Assembly: GCF_023701695.1 (NCBI RefSeq)
Contig: NZ_JAJOZC010000001.1
Location: forward strand, 6,385,894 to 6,449,893
DNA: 64,000 nt
Origin: Streptomyces sp. RKAG290
Lineage (GTDB): Bacteria > Actinomycetota > Actinomycetes > Streptomycetales > Streptomycetaceae
Reading direction: 5' to 3'
Numbering within the stretch: position 1 is the stretch's first letter; each line of letters opens with the position of its first letter. Made by a program: the position numbers and the translations under genes. Under the pieces are notes generated by a model. That model saw only the letters and a program-made list of their open reading frames with translations. It was not told the DNA's origin and ran no database searches. Positions 57,243 to 64,000 of the stretch are shown piece after piece.

Positions 57243-57618
57243 CTAGGTGCTCCGCAACGAAGGCGTCATCGGTCAGCCAAGGGTAGGCCGCGGCGACCCG
57301 GGTGATCTCCCGGGCCTGTCCGGGCGAGAGCGTCTCGGCCGGGTCCAGGCAGCGGATGTTCACCAACAGGCCCTGACGGCGCAGCACTTCGTGGACCCCG
57401 GCGATGCAGCCGCGGAACGCGCCCGGCACGTCGAAGACCGCACTGTTGGCGTCGGTCAGTTCGGTACGCCGGGTCAGGCTGCGGACCATCGCCGCGTGGT
57501 CCCCGGCGCGGGCCCTTCGGATGTCGTCGAGCAGGGTCACCGCGGAGCTCGTCCACACCGCCCACTGGCCGAGCAGCCCGCCCGCGATCCAGCGGGCCCG
57601 GGCGCTCGGCAGGACGCC
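57226..57618 (-). pseudogene. C-terminal remnant of a DapA-like (dihydrodipicolinate synthase family) protein
   Basis: About 130 residues readable from 57618 to the stop at 57226: GVLPSARARWIAGG, then LLDDIRRARAGDHAAM, NSAVFDVPGAFRGCIAGVHE, LRRQGLL, CLDPAETLSPGQ and YPWLTDDAFVAEHLD. This is the C-terminal end of actinobacterial DHDPS-family aldolases. The catalytic barrel with the Schiff-base Lys is missing. The frame has an internal GTG (57558), so a 110-residue product is possible, but it cannot be an active aldolase. It ends where the GH6 remnant of the opposite strand begins. Confidence 0.7.
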
Positions 57619-57620
57619 CC

Positions 57621-57749
57621 ACCACCGACACCAAGGAGGCCCGGATCGAGGCCTTTCTGTGGGTGAAGCTGCCGGGTGAGTCCGACGGCTGCACGGGCGC
57701 GGCGGGCTCCTTCAGCCCCGACTTCGCCTACCGGCTGGCGACGGGCTGA
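57621..57749 (+). pseudogene. C-terminal remnant of a GH6 family cellulase
   Basis: 43 codons read TTDTKEARIEAFLWVKLPGE and continue SDGC to a TGA at 57747-57749. Variants of this P-T-x-x-T, AFLWVKxPGESDG and final A-L end are the C-terminal signature of GH6 endoglucanases and cellobiohydrolases. There is no start codon, signal peptide or catalytic domain. It is too short for a gene and is a truncation scar. Confidence 0.6.
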
Positions 57750-57753
57750 CCGG

Positions 57754-59145
57754 TCAGGCCCCGTCGGCCGGCGGCTTCTCGTCGTACGCGGACGTCCCCG
57801 AGTCGAGCAGGGGCTCCTGGGTCTTGAGGTGGGCCGGCGCGAAGGCCCGCAGCACGTGGTAGCCGGTGATCACGACGATGGTGCCGAGTGCGATGCCGCT
57901 CAGCTCGAAGTTGTCGGAGACCTTCAGGCTGACTCCGCCGATGCCGATGATGATGCCCGCCGCGGCCGGCACCAGATTCAGCGGATTGCGCAGATCGACC
58001 TTGGCGTTCAGCCAGATCTGGGCGCCGAGGAGGCCGATCATGCCGTAGAGGATCACGGTGATGCCGCCGAGTACCCCACCGGGAATGGCGGCCACGATCG
58101 CGCCGAACTTGGGGCAGAGCCCGAACAGCAGGGCGAAGCAGGCGGCGGCCCAGTAAGCCGCGGTGGAGTACACGCGGGTCGCGGCCATCACGCCGATGTT
58201 CTCGGAGTACGTGGTGTTCGGCGGGCCGCCCACCGCGGTCGACAGCATCGAAGCGGCGCCGTCCGCCGCGATCGCGGTGCCCAGCTTGCCGTCCAGGGAG
58301 CGGCCGGTCATCTCTCCGACGGCCTTCACATGGCCGGCGTTCTCGGCGATCAGCGCGATGACGACGGGCAGCGCGACCAGAATCGCCGACCACTCGAAAC
58401 TCGGCGCGTGGAAGTTCGGCAGACCGACCCAGTCGGCCTTCCCCACACCTGACAGGTCCAGCCGCCAGTGGTCCACGGCCTCACCGCCGCCGACGGAGGA
58501 GTGGATCTTCCCGAAGACCCGGTCCAGCACCCAGGACAGCACGTAGCCGAAGACCAGGCCGAGGAAGATCGCGATACGGGAGAGGAATCCGCGCAGACAG
58601 ACCACGGCCAGTCCGGTGAACAGCATCACCAGCAGGGCCGTCCACTGGTCCTGCGGCCAGTACGTCGACGCGGTCACCGGCGCCAGGTTGAAACCGATCA
58701 GCATCACGACCGCGCCCGTCACCACCGGCGGCATCGCCGCGTGGATGATCCGTGCACCGAACCGCTGCACCGCGAGACCGGCCAGGAAGAGCGCCGCGCC
58801 GACCACGAAGACGGCGCCGGTGACCACGGCACTGCTGCCGCCACTGGCCCGGATCGTCGCGGCCACTCCCACGAAGGAGAGCGAACAGCCCAGGTAGCTG
58901 GGTACCTGACCGCGCGTGGCCAGCAGGAAGATGGCCGTCGCGACACCCGACATCATGATCGCCAGGTTCGGGTCCAGGCCCATGAGCACCGGAGCGACGA
59001 AGGACGCCCCGAACATCGCGACCACGTGCTGGGCGCCGAGCCCGAACGTCCGGGGCCAGGTGAGCCGCTCGTCGGGGCGGACCACCGCTCCCGGTGCGGG
59101 CGTCTTCCCGTCGCCGTGCAAGGTCCAGCGCACGCCGAGGCCCAT
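57754..59145 (-). CDS. NCS2 family nucleobase (uracil/xanthine) permease
   Basis: 463 residues with about 12-14 membrane segments. Family motifs are GLGAQHVVAMFGASFVAPVLMGLDP near the start, VIALIAENAGHVKAVGEMTGR in the middle and GGPPNTTYSENIGVMAATRVYS. These match the UraA/RutG branch of proton-coupled uracil symporters, so uracil is the best guess for substrate. The ATG lies 236 bases from the divergent lyase gene. Confidence 0.9.
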   Translation of the reverse strand: MGLGVRWTLHGDGKTPAPGAVVRPDERLTWPRTFGLGAQHVVAMFGASFVAPVLMGLDPNLAIMMSGVATAIFLLATRGQVPSYLGCSLSFVGVAATIRASGGSSAVVTGAVFVVGAALFLAGLAVQRFGARIIHAAMPPVVTGAVVMLIGFNLAPVTASTYWPQDQWTALLVMLFTGLAVVCLRGFLSRIAIFLGLVFGYVLSWVLDRVFGKIHSSVGGGEAVDHWRLDLSGVGKADWVGLPNFHAPSFEWSAILVALPVVIALIAENAGHVKAVGEMTGRSLDGKLGTAIAADGAASMLSTAVGGPPNTTYSENIGVMAATRVYSTAAYWAAACFALLFGLCPKFGAIVAAIPGGVLGGITVILYGMIGLLGAQIWLNAKVDLRNPLNLVPAAAGIIIGIGGVSLKVSDNFELSGIALGTIVVITGYHVLRAFAPAHLKTQEPLLDSGTSAYDEKPPADGA

Positions 59146-59393
59146 GGTTGCTCCCTGTGTGTAGTGCGGAGTCCAGTACCTCGCCGGGCACGGCGCACGC
59201 CGCGGAAATGATCAGCGCCATGTTAGTGCCGGACCGCGATGCCCACCCGGCCGGGTTGCGGGCCCGGAGCTGCGCTTGCGTGGATCTCATCCATGAATCG
59301 TGCGCGGGGCATTGTCAGTCCGAACAGGCAGCTCTACGCTCACACGATCTTAGTCGTGAACGTGATTCATATACATGACTGATGGAGTGTTCG

Positions 59394-60686
59394 ATGAGTG
59401 GAAAAACCCGTCGGCGCCCACGCGCCCTCCTCGCCGTAGCGGTCGCCCTGAGCGCGATGCTGCTCCCGGCCACCGCCTCGGCAGCCGCACCGCACGGCCA
59501 CCGCGCGCTGCGCCCCGTACCGCAGACCGTGGTCATCGACGGCCACCGCCTCCAGCAGACGAAGGCCCGCCTCGACCACGGCGACCCCGCCCTGCGCGCC
59601 GCCGTCCGGACGCTGACCGCCGGTGCGGACGGCTGGCTCGGCCAGGGCCCCTGGACCGTCGTCGACAAGCCGGCGCCCGCCCCGGGCGGTGACCCGCACG
59701 ACTACCTGAGCCAGGCGCCCTACTGGTGGCCCTCCCAGCCGAAGACCGCGGACAACCCCCGGGGCTGCCCGTACGTCCAGCGCGACGGCGAACGCAACCC
59801 CGAGGTCGACACGGGCACCGACCGCCCCGACATCGGCAAGGTCTTCAACTCCGTCACCACCCTCAGCCTCGCCTGGTACTACACGGGACACAAGCAGTAC
59901 GCCGAGCACGCCTCGGACATCCTGCGCACCTGGTTCCTGGACCCCGCCACGCGGATGAACCCCAACCTGGACCACGGGCAGTTCATCCCCTGCAAGTACG
60001 ACGGCCGGGCGATCGGCATCATCGACTTCTCCCAGCAGTACACGTCCGTGCTGGACGCCGTCGCGCTGCTCGACACCGGCGCTCCCGGCTGGACGAGGAG
60101 CGACCGGACCGCCATGCGGAGCTGGAACACCTCGTTCCTCGACTGGCTGGTGAACTCGGACTTCGGCAAGCAGGAGACCGCGGCCGAGAACAACCACGGC
60201 ACCTTCCAGGACATGCAGATCGCCGCCCTCGCGCTGGCGACGGGCGACAGGGGACTCGCCCGCAGGACGGTCCTGGACGCCCGGGCGCTGCGCATCGAAC
60301 CGCAGATCGCGGGCGACGGCAGCCAGCCGCAGGAGCTGGCACGCACCCGCAGCTGGCACTACTCGACCTTCGACCTGGTGGCGTACACCCGGCTCGCCGC
60401 CATCGGCAGGCAGGTCGGAGTTGACCTCTGGGCGTACGAGGGCCCACAGGGGCAGAGCCTGTTCAAGGCGGTCGACTATCTGCTGCCCGCCGCCACCGGG
60501 GAGTCCGCCTGGCCCCATCCGGAGCTGGAGTTCCACCGGTACGCGGCGAGCGACATCGTGCACGCGGCGGCCGACGCGGGCGACGCCGAGGCCCGGGCGG
60601 CCGTCGGCCTGCTGGAGACGCCGCCGGGCGGCGACCTGTGGGCCCTGCGGCCCGCCGCGGAACAGCTCGACTCGATCGCCGGCTGA
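59394..60686 (+). CDS. Secreted alginate lyase family protein
   Basis: 430 residues. Signal peptide: basic MSGKTRRRPR, a hydrophobic core and a likely cut after AAA near 30-32. The mature part has the (alpha/alpha) toroid alginate-lyase (PF05426-like) pattern: PYWWPSQPK (110-117), an early NSVTTLSLAWYY and the catalytic ENNHGTF (265-271), then TRSWHYSTFDL. It should depolymerise a uronate-containing polysaccharide outside the cell, though the substrate of this branch may not be alginate. ATG 59394 has GGAG 7 bases upstream and is preferred over ATG 59382. Confidence 0.87.
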   Translation: MSGKTRRRPRALLAVAVALSAMLLPATASAAAPHGHRALRPVPQTVVIDGHRLQQTKARLDHGDPALRAAVRTLTAGADGWLGQGPWTVVDKPAPAPGGDPHDYLSQAPYWWPSQPKTADNPRGCPYVQRDGERNPEVDTGTDRPDIGKVFNSVTTLSLAWYYTGHKQYAEHASDILRTWFLDPATRMNPNLDHGQFIPCKYDGRAIGIIDFSQQYTSVLDAVALLDTGAPGWTRSDRTAMRSWNTSFLDWLVNSDFGKQETAAENNHGTFQDMQIAALALATGDRGLARRTVLDARALRIEPQIAGDGSQPQELARTRSWHYSTFDLVAYTRLAAIGRQVGVDLWAYEGPQGQSLFKAVDYLLPAATGESAWPHPELEFHRYAASDIVHAAADAGDAEARAAVGLLETPPGGDLWALRPAAEQLDSIAG

Positions 60687-60716
60687 ACCGCCCGCCGCGC
60701 CCGTGGGCCGGACGGC

Positions 60717-61949
60717 TCAGGGGCGCGGCTCGGCCGGTGCGGTGCTCGGTACGCCGGCGCCCGGGGACGACATCGCCTTGCGGTCGCCGGCCCGCAGCAC
60801 GCCGGCTCCGAGCACCAGGCCGAACGCCAGCACCGACACCAGGCCGAACGAGACGACCAGCGAGGTGGCCTCGGCCAGCGAGCCGATCGCCGACGGGGCG
60901 ATGAGCCCGGAGGTGTACGTGATCGTCGCGACACCCGCGATCGCCTGGCTGGGGTTCGGTCCGCTGCGCCCGGCCGCCGCGAAGGCGAGCGGCACGACCA
61001 CGGCGATGCCGAGCCCCATCAGGCCGAACCCGCACATGGCCAGCGCCGCATTGGGCGCCGTGACCACCAGGACCCCGCCGACCGTGGCGAGAACGCCGCC
61101 GGTCCGCACGGTCCGCACCGCGCCGAAGCGGTCGACGACCCGGTCCCCGGCGATCCGGGCCACCGCCATGGTCAGCGCGAACGCCGTCGTCGACGCGGCC
61201 GCCAGTCCGGCGGAGCTGTCCAGGACGTCCCGGAGGTAGACCGCCGACCAGTCCAGGCTGGCACCCTCGGCGAACACCGCGCAGAAGCCCACCGCTCCGA
61301 TGATCAGGGCCGACTTCGGCGGCAGTGCGAAGCGCGGCGGCGGCTCCTGGTCCGGTTCGCTGCGCAGATCCAGCACCCGCTGGCAGGCGATCAGGCCGAG
61401 AGTGGCGAGGACGAGGGCGGCGATGGTGTGGTGCAGCCGCGCATCGGCTCCCAGATGGGCGGCCACCGTGCCCGCCGCCGAGCCGATCAGGGCTCCCACG
61501 CTCCACATCCCGTGCAGCCCGGACATGATCGACTTGTTGAGGCGGTTCTCCACCTCGACCCCGAGCGCGTTCATCGCCACGTCGGACATCCCCGCCGACG
61601 CCCCGTACACCAGGAGCGCCCCGCACAGCGTCAGCAGGTTGGGGGCCAGGGCGGGCAGGATCAGTGCCAGGGTCCACAGCATCAGCAGCCCGCGCAGCGC
61701 GGTCCGGGCGCCGAACCGGTGGCTGACCGCTCCGGCCAGCGGCATCGCTATCGAGGCGCCGATCGCCGGGAAGGCGAGGGCGATGCCGAGCTGCCCGGCG
61801 CTGACCCCCGCGTGGTCCTGGATCCACGGAACCCGGGTGGCGAAGCTGCCGGTCACCGCCCCGTGTACGGCGAAGACCGAGGCGATGGCGTACCTGGCGC
61901 GCCTCACCTGTTCCGTGCTGAAGACCGTTGCTGTGGAATCCGTCGTCAT
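60717..61949 (-). CDS. MFS transporter
   Basis: 410 residues with about 12 hydrophobic segments and two similar halves. The motif-A like loop between segments 2 and 3 reads AVSHRFGARTAL, and a second, DRVVDRFGAVRT, lies in the later half. It resembles the sugar/fucose-type exporter-importer group with FAVHGAVTGSFATRVPWIQD. The ATG at 61949 is chosen; the frame is open upstream across the divergent promoter. It is divergent from a ROK regulator and probably its target, which makes a sugar derivative a possible substrate. Confidence 0.87.
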   Translation of the reverse strand: MTTDSTATVFSTEQVRRARYAIASVFAVHGAVTGSFATRVPWIQDHAGVSAGQLGIALAFPAIGASIAMPLAGAVSHRFGARTALRGLLMLWTLALILPALAPNLLTLCGALLVYGASAGMSDVAMNALGVEVENRLNKSIMSGLHGMWSVGALIGSAAGTVAAHLGADARLHHTIAALVLATLGLIACQRVLDLRSEPDQEPPPRFALPPKSALIIGAVGFCAVFAEGASLDWSAVYLRDVLDSSAGLAAASTTAFALTMAVARIAGDRVVDRFGAVRTVRTGGVLATVGGVLVVTAPNAALAMCGFGLMGLGIAVVVPLAFAAAGRSGPNPSQAIAGVATITYTSGLIAPSAIGSLAEATSLVVSFGLVSVLAFGLVLGAGVLRAGDRKAMSSPGAGVPSTAPAEPRP

Positions 61950-61965
61950 GCCGCCTTGCCCTCCC

Positions 61966-61980
61966 CTGGAAACTTTCCTG
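61966..61980. promoter_or_regulatory. Operator-like palindrome in front of the MFS gene
   Basis: CTGGAAACTTTCCTG is a near-perfect palindrome around one base, with an 11-base perfect core GGAAACTTTCC. It lies 17-31 bases upstream of the MFS start. The CAGGAAA/TTTCCTG type is one I associate with ROK regulators. Confidence 0.5.
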
Positions 61981-62033
61981 TGCCGCGGTTCCGGCGCTCC
62001 CCGGCGTCCTTCTCCACGATGCGGGCAGTAAAC

Positions 62034-62054
62034 TATCAGGAACCCTGCCTGATA
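62034..62054. promoter_or_regulatory. Operator-like palindrome in front of the ROK gene
   Basis: TATCAGG-N7-CCTGATA (62034-62040, 62048-62054) lies 51 bases upstream of the ROK start, in the most A+T-rich part of the intergenic region. It shares the CAGG/CCTG half-site with the other palindrome. Confidence 0.55.
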
Positions 62055-62104
62055 AATAGGCCGCGCTGTCATTCGGTGCGGCCGACGTCTGGAAGGATCC
62101 CGGC

Positions 62105-63283
62105 ATGCCCGCATCCCCGAGCACCGCCCGGGCCATCAACGACCGGCTCGCCCTGCGACTGCTCCAGCAGGACGGCCCGCTGACGGCCACGCAGCTGAAG
62201 ACTCTGACCGGACTCTCCCGGCCCACCGTCGCCGACCTGGTCGAACGGCTGCAGGGCGCGGGCCTGGTCCGGGTGGTCGGCGAGTCCGGCGCGGAGCGCC
62301 GCGGGCCCAACGCCCGGCTCTACGGAATCGTCTCCGACCGCGCCCACCTGGCCGGCCTCGACGTCCGTACCGACAGCGTCGCCGTGGTCGTCGCCGATCT
62401 CCTGGGCGCGACGCTGGCCGAGGCCACCTTGCCGATCGGCAGCGAGACCGCCACCGACGACGCCGTCGAGCAGGCCGTCGCCCTCCTGGAACGCACCGCG
62501 CACCGGGCGGGCACCGCGCCGCTGCACAGCGTCGGCATCGGCGCCCCCGGCCTCATCGACCCGGTCACCGGCGAGCTCCGGGACACCACCGGACTGCCCC
62601 TCTGGCACCGCAGACTGGTCCGGGCCCTCCAGCAGCGTCTGCCCGCGACCGTGCACGTTGAGAACGAGACCAATCTCGCCGCCGTCGCCGAGAACCGCGC
62701 CGGGGCCGCCCGCGACCACGACACCTTCGTCCTGTTGTGGCTCGGACACGGCGTCGGGGCTGCCGTCATGCTGGACGGCAAGCTGCGCCGCGGAGCCTCC
62801 GGCGGCGCGGGCGAGATCGGCTTCCTGCCGGTCCCCGGCACGATCGGGACCCCCTCGGCGCTCAACTGCGACGGCGGTTTCCACTCCCTGGTGGGCTCGG
62901 TCGCGCTCTGCGAACTGGCCGCCGCCCACGGCATCGTCACGCCGGACGGAGGGCGGGAGCCGGGCGCCGCGGTCGCCGTGCGTGCGGCCCTGGCGGGGGA
63001 GGGCGACAGCGCGGCGTTCCTGGACACCCTCGCCGACCGGCTGGCGCTCGGCGCCGCGGCCGTCGCCTCGGTCCTCGACCCGGGGTGCGTGCTGCTGTCG
63101 GGCGAGGTCGGCCATGCGGGCGGCGACGCGCTGGCTGCGCGGGTCGAGGAACGGCTGGCCGTGATGTCCCCGCTGCGCACTGAGGTGCGGGCGGGGCTGC
63201 TCGGCGGCACCGCGGTCCTGCGCGGCGCGCTGCTGGCTGCGCGTGAGGCGGCTCAGGAGGCGTTGTTCACTCCGGCGGTCTGA
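62105..63283 (+). CDS. ROK family transcriptional regulator with degenerate zinc site
   Basis: 392 residues. An N-terminal winged helix-turn-helix (about 24-55, LTATQLKTLTGLSRPTVADL) is followed by a ROK/ASKHA domain: GIGAPGLIDPVTGEL, VENETNLAAVAE and LGHGVGAAVMLDGKL. The usual zinc ligands are missing: canonical GEIGH reads GEIGF (236-240), and the Cys-rich CxCGxxGC loop reads SALNCDGGFHSL. Sugar binding or zinc-dependent shape is therefore uncertain. It should regulate the divergent MFS gene and itself through the two palindromes. Confidence 0.88.
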   Translation: MPASPSTARAINDRLALRLLQQDGPLTATQLKTLTGLSRPTVADLVERLQGAGLVRVVGESGAERRGPNARLYGIVSDRAHLAGLDVRTDSVAVVVADLLGATLAEATLPIGSETATDDAVEQAVALLERTAHRAGTAPLHSVGIGAPGLIDPVTGELRDTTGLPLWHRRLVRALQQRLPATVHVENETNLAAVAENRAGAARDHDTFVLLWLGHGVGAAVMLDGKLRRGASGGAGEIGFLPVPGTIGTPSALNCDGGFHSLVGSVALCELAAAHGIVTPDGGREPGAAVAVRAALAGEGDSAAFLDTLADRLALGAAAVASVLDPGCVLLSGEVGHAGGDALAARVEERLAVMSPLRTEVRAGLLGGTAVLRGALLAAREAAQEALFTPAV

Positions 63284-63318
63284 GTGTGTTTGCGCCCCGG
63301 CCCGGGGCTGGGGGTTTT

Positions 63319-63343
63319 GTCCTCAATCGCCGGACGGGCTTGA
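63319..63343 (+). repeat. Dispersed Streptomyces repeat, copy 1
   Basis: Carries TCAATCGCCGGACGGGCTTG. I recall this sequence as very common between genes in Streptomyces. This copy is 35 bases after the ROK stop. Confidence 0.7.
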
Positions 63344-63409
63344 TGTGGTGCGGGTGCCCCGTGCGGGGTGCGGTTCCGTGGGGTGCCCGGTCCCCGGGTG
63401 CGGGGTTCC

Positions 63410-63433
63410 GTCCTCAATCGCCGGACGGGCTTG
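63410..63433 (+). repeat. Dispersed Streptomyces repeat, copy 2
   Basis: The same unit as copy 1, within a 33-base block (63401-63433) that recurs perfectly in inverse orientation at 63811-63843. Confidence 0.7.
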
Positions 63434-63486
63434 GAGTGGTGCGGGTGTCCCCGTGGGGTGCGCTTTGGTTGGTGGGTGGTGGTCCC

Positions 63487-63584
63487 GTGCCCCTCCGGGG
63501 CGTCTCCTCAGACGACGAACGTTCCGCGGGTACGCGAGGGGGCCCGGGTATCTGTTCGTCGTCCTGCGGGGACTCCCCTGCACG
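63487..63584 (+). repeat. Hairpin module, left copy
   Basis: Three parts: a conserved 26-base box (63487-63512) with a GCCCC-TCC-GGGGC mini hairpin; a central stem GACGACGAAC (63511-63520) with GTTCGTCGTC (63554-63563); and a conserved 22-base box (63563-63584) with a GGGG-ACT-CCCC mini hairpin. Confidence 0.7.
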
Positions 63585-63661
63585 GCCCCGGACCGGTCCG
63601 TCCCGCGTCTGCGACGGTCATGGGGCCGGTGTGCAGACGCGACCGATGCAGGGGGTGGGGA

Positions 63662-63758
63662 CGTGCAGGGGAGTCCCCGCAGGGAATGGCGTAGGACCCG
63701 GGTCCCTCGCGGACCCGGGTGAACACGCCATTTCTGAGGAGACGCCCCGGAGGGGCAC
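63662..63758 (-). repeat. Hairpin module, right copy (inverted)
   Basis: Same architecture on the minus strand. The 26-base box (63733-63758) and 22-base box (63662-63683) are perfect inverse copies of those of the left module. The central stem has another sequence, AATGGCGT (63685-63692) with ACGCCATT (63725-63732), plus an inner ACCCGGGTCC/GGACCCGGGT stem (63696-63705, 63711-63720). Confidence 0.7.
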
Positions 63759-63810
63759 CACCCCCAACCACCAGGGGTGGTGCGCACCCCGCGGGGCGAC
63801 CCGCGCATCT

Positions 63811-63834
63811 CAAGCCCGTCCGGCGATTGAGGAC
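63811..63834 (-). repeat. Dispersed Streptomyces repeat, copy 3 (inverted)
   Basis: An inverse copy of the unit at 63410-63433, at the outer end of the right arm. Confidence 0.7.
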
Positions 63835-64000
63835 GGAACCCCGAACCAAGGGGACCCGCACCCCACGGGGCAACCCGCACCAGGTCCAGCCCCCCCGCCC
63901 CCCGGCCACGGCAAACGCGTGGCCGAAAAAGGCCTTGTCACGGGCTGTCTGTGAGCCACTCCACAGCGTTCACCCGTATGGCCCACGGCCAGTCGTGGCA

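Larger units (their letters stand above)
63284..64000. other. Non-coding region with a large inverted repeat
   Basis: 717 bases without a supported gene. Open frames here are mirror images of each other and follow from the inverted repeat. The region holds three copies of a dispersed repeat, two copies of a hairpin module facing each other, and a small hairpin (GGCC-GAAAAA-GGCC) near 63924. The last about 70 bases show nothing I recognise. Confidence 0.6.

Noticed and set aside
57247..57679. Plus-strand frames opposite the DapA-like remnant
   Set aside because: Antisense to the remnant; only the short GH6-like end at 57621-57749 shows recognisable protein sequence.
63286..63954. Open frames on both strands in the last 0.7 kb
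   Set aside because: They mirror each other because of the inverted repeat, contain no domain and lack a ribosome-binding site.

Overview
This window is high-G+C actinobacterial chromosome, almost certainly Streptomyces. Evidence for that is the strong third-position G/C bias, many GTG and one TTG start codon, the developmental regulator BldD, the actinobacterial nucleoid protein sIHF, an iron box of the DmdR type, and a core gene order (relA - hisS - rpsD - alaS - aro - efp/nusB - bldD - pyr - gmk/rpoZ - metK - priA - fmt - rpe) that I remember from Streptomyces coelicolor around SCO1513-SCO1460. No prophage, integrase, insertion sequence, CRISPR array, rRNA or tRNA gene was seen.

Layout. 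1-9.2 kb: the 3' end of relA, a DUF349 protein, a membrane-anchored cyclophilin, a glyoxalase-II-like hydrolase, hisS, a VKOR-type thiol oxidoreductase, a frameshifted rarA, a DUF2470 protein behind an iron box, and rpsD. 9.2-12.5 kb: a large NB-ARC/TPR regulator-like ATPase read leftward, then two small proteins that lead into alaS. 12.5-21.7 kb: alaS, ruvX, mltG and the shikimate genes aroE, aroC, an in-frame aroK-aroB fusion and aroQ, with several 4-base stop/start overlaps. 21.9-25.7 kb: a P-loop protein, an M24 peptidase homologue with altered metal ligands, efp, nusB and convergent bldD. 25.8-36 kb: the pyrimidine operon pyrR-pyrB-pyrC-(membrane gene)-carA-carB-pyrD-pyrF, preceded by a PyrR-binding-type RNA hairpin and closed by an intrinsic terminator. 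36-48.2 kb: sIHF, gmk, rpoZ, coaBC, metK, priA (frameshifted), a small HTH-like protein, fmt, rsmB, rpe and a SorC-type regulator.

From 48 kb the content becomes accessory: a stand-alone class I terpene synthase, guaB1, an aldehyde dehydrogenase, an Lrp/AsnC regulator, and a davA-davB pair that I read as the lysine 2-monooxygenase / 5-aminovaleramide amidase route of lysine breakdown. After a 2-hydroxyacid dehydrogenase comes a scar where two unrelated gene 3' ends (a DapA-like protein and a GH6 cellulase) meet. Then follow an NCS2 nucleobase permease, a secreted alginate-lyase-family protein, and a divergent MFS transporter/ROK regulator pair with two operator-like palindromes. The last 0.7 kb is non-coding. 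It holds a large inverted repeat built from two copies of a hairpin module whose central stems differ in sequence but keep base pairing.

Four single-base losses in G or C runs disrupt three core genes (rarA twice, pyrD once, priA once). The common pattern points to sequencing error more than gene decay, and the reader should treat those genes as probably intact in the organism.
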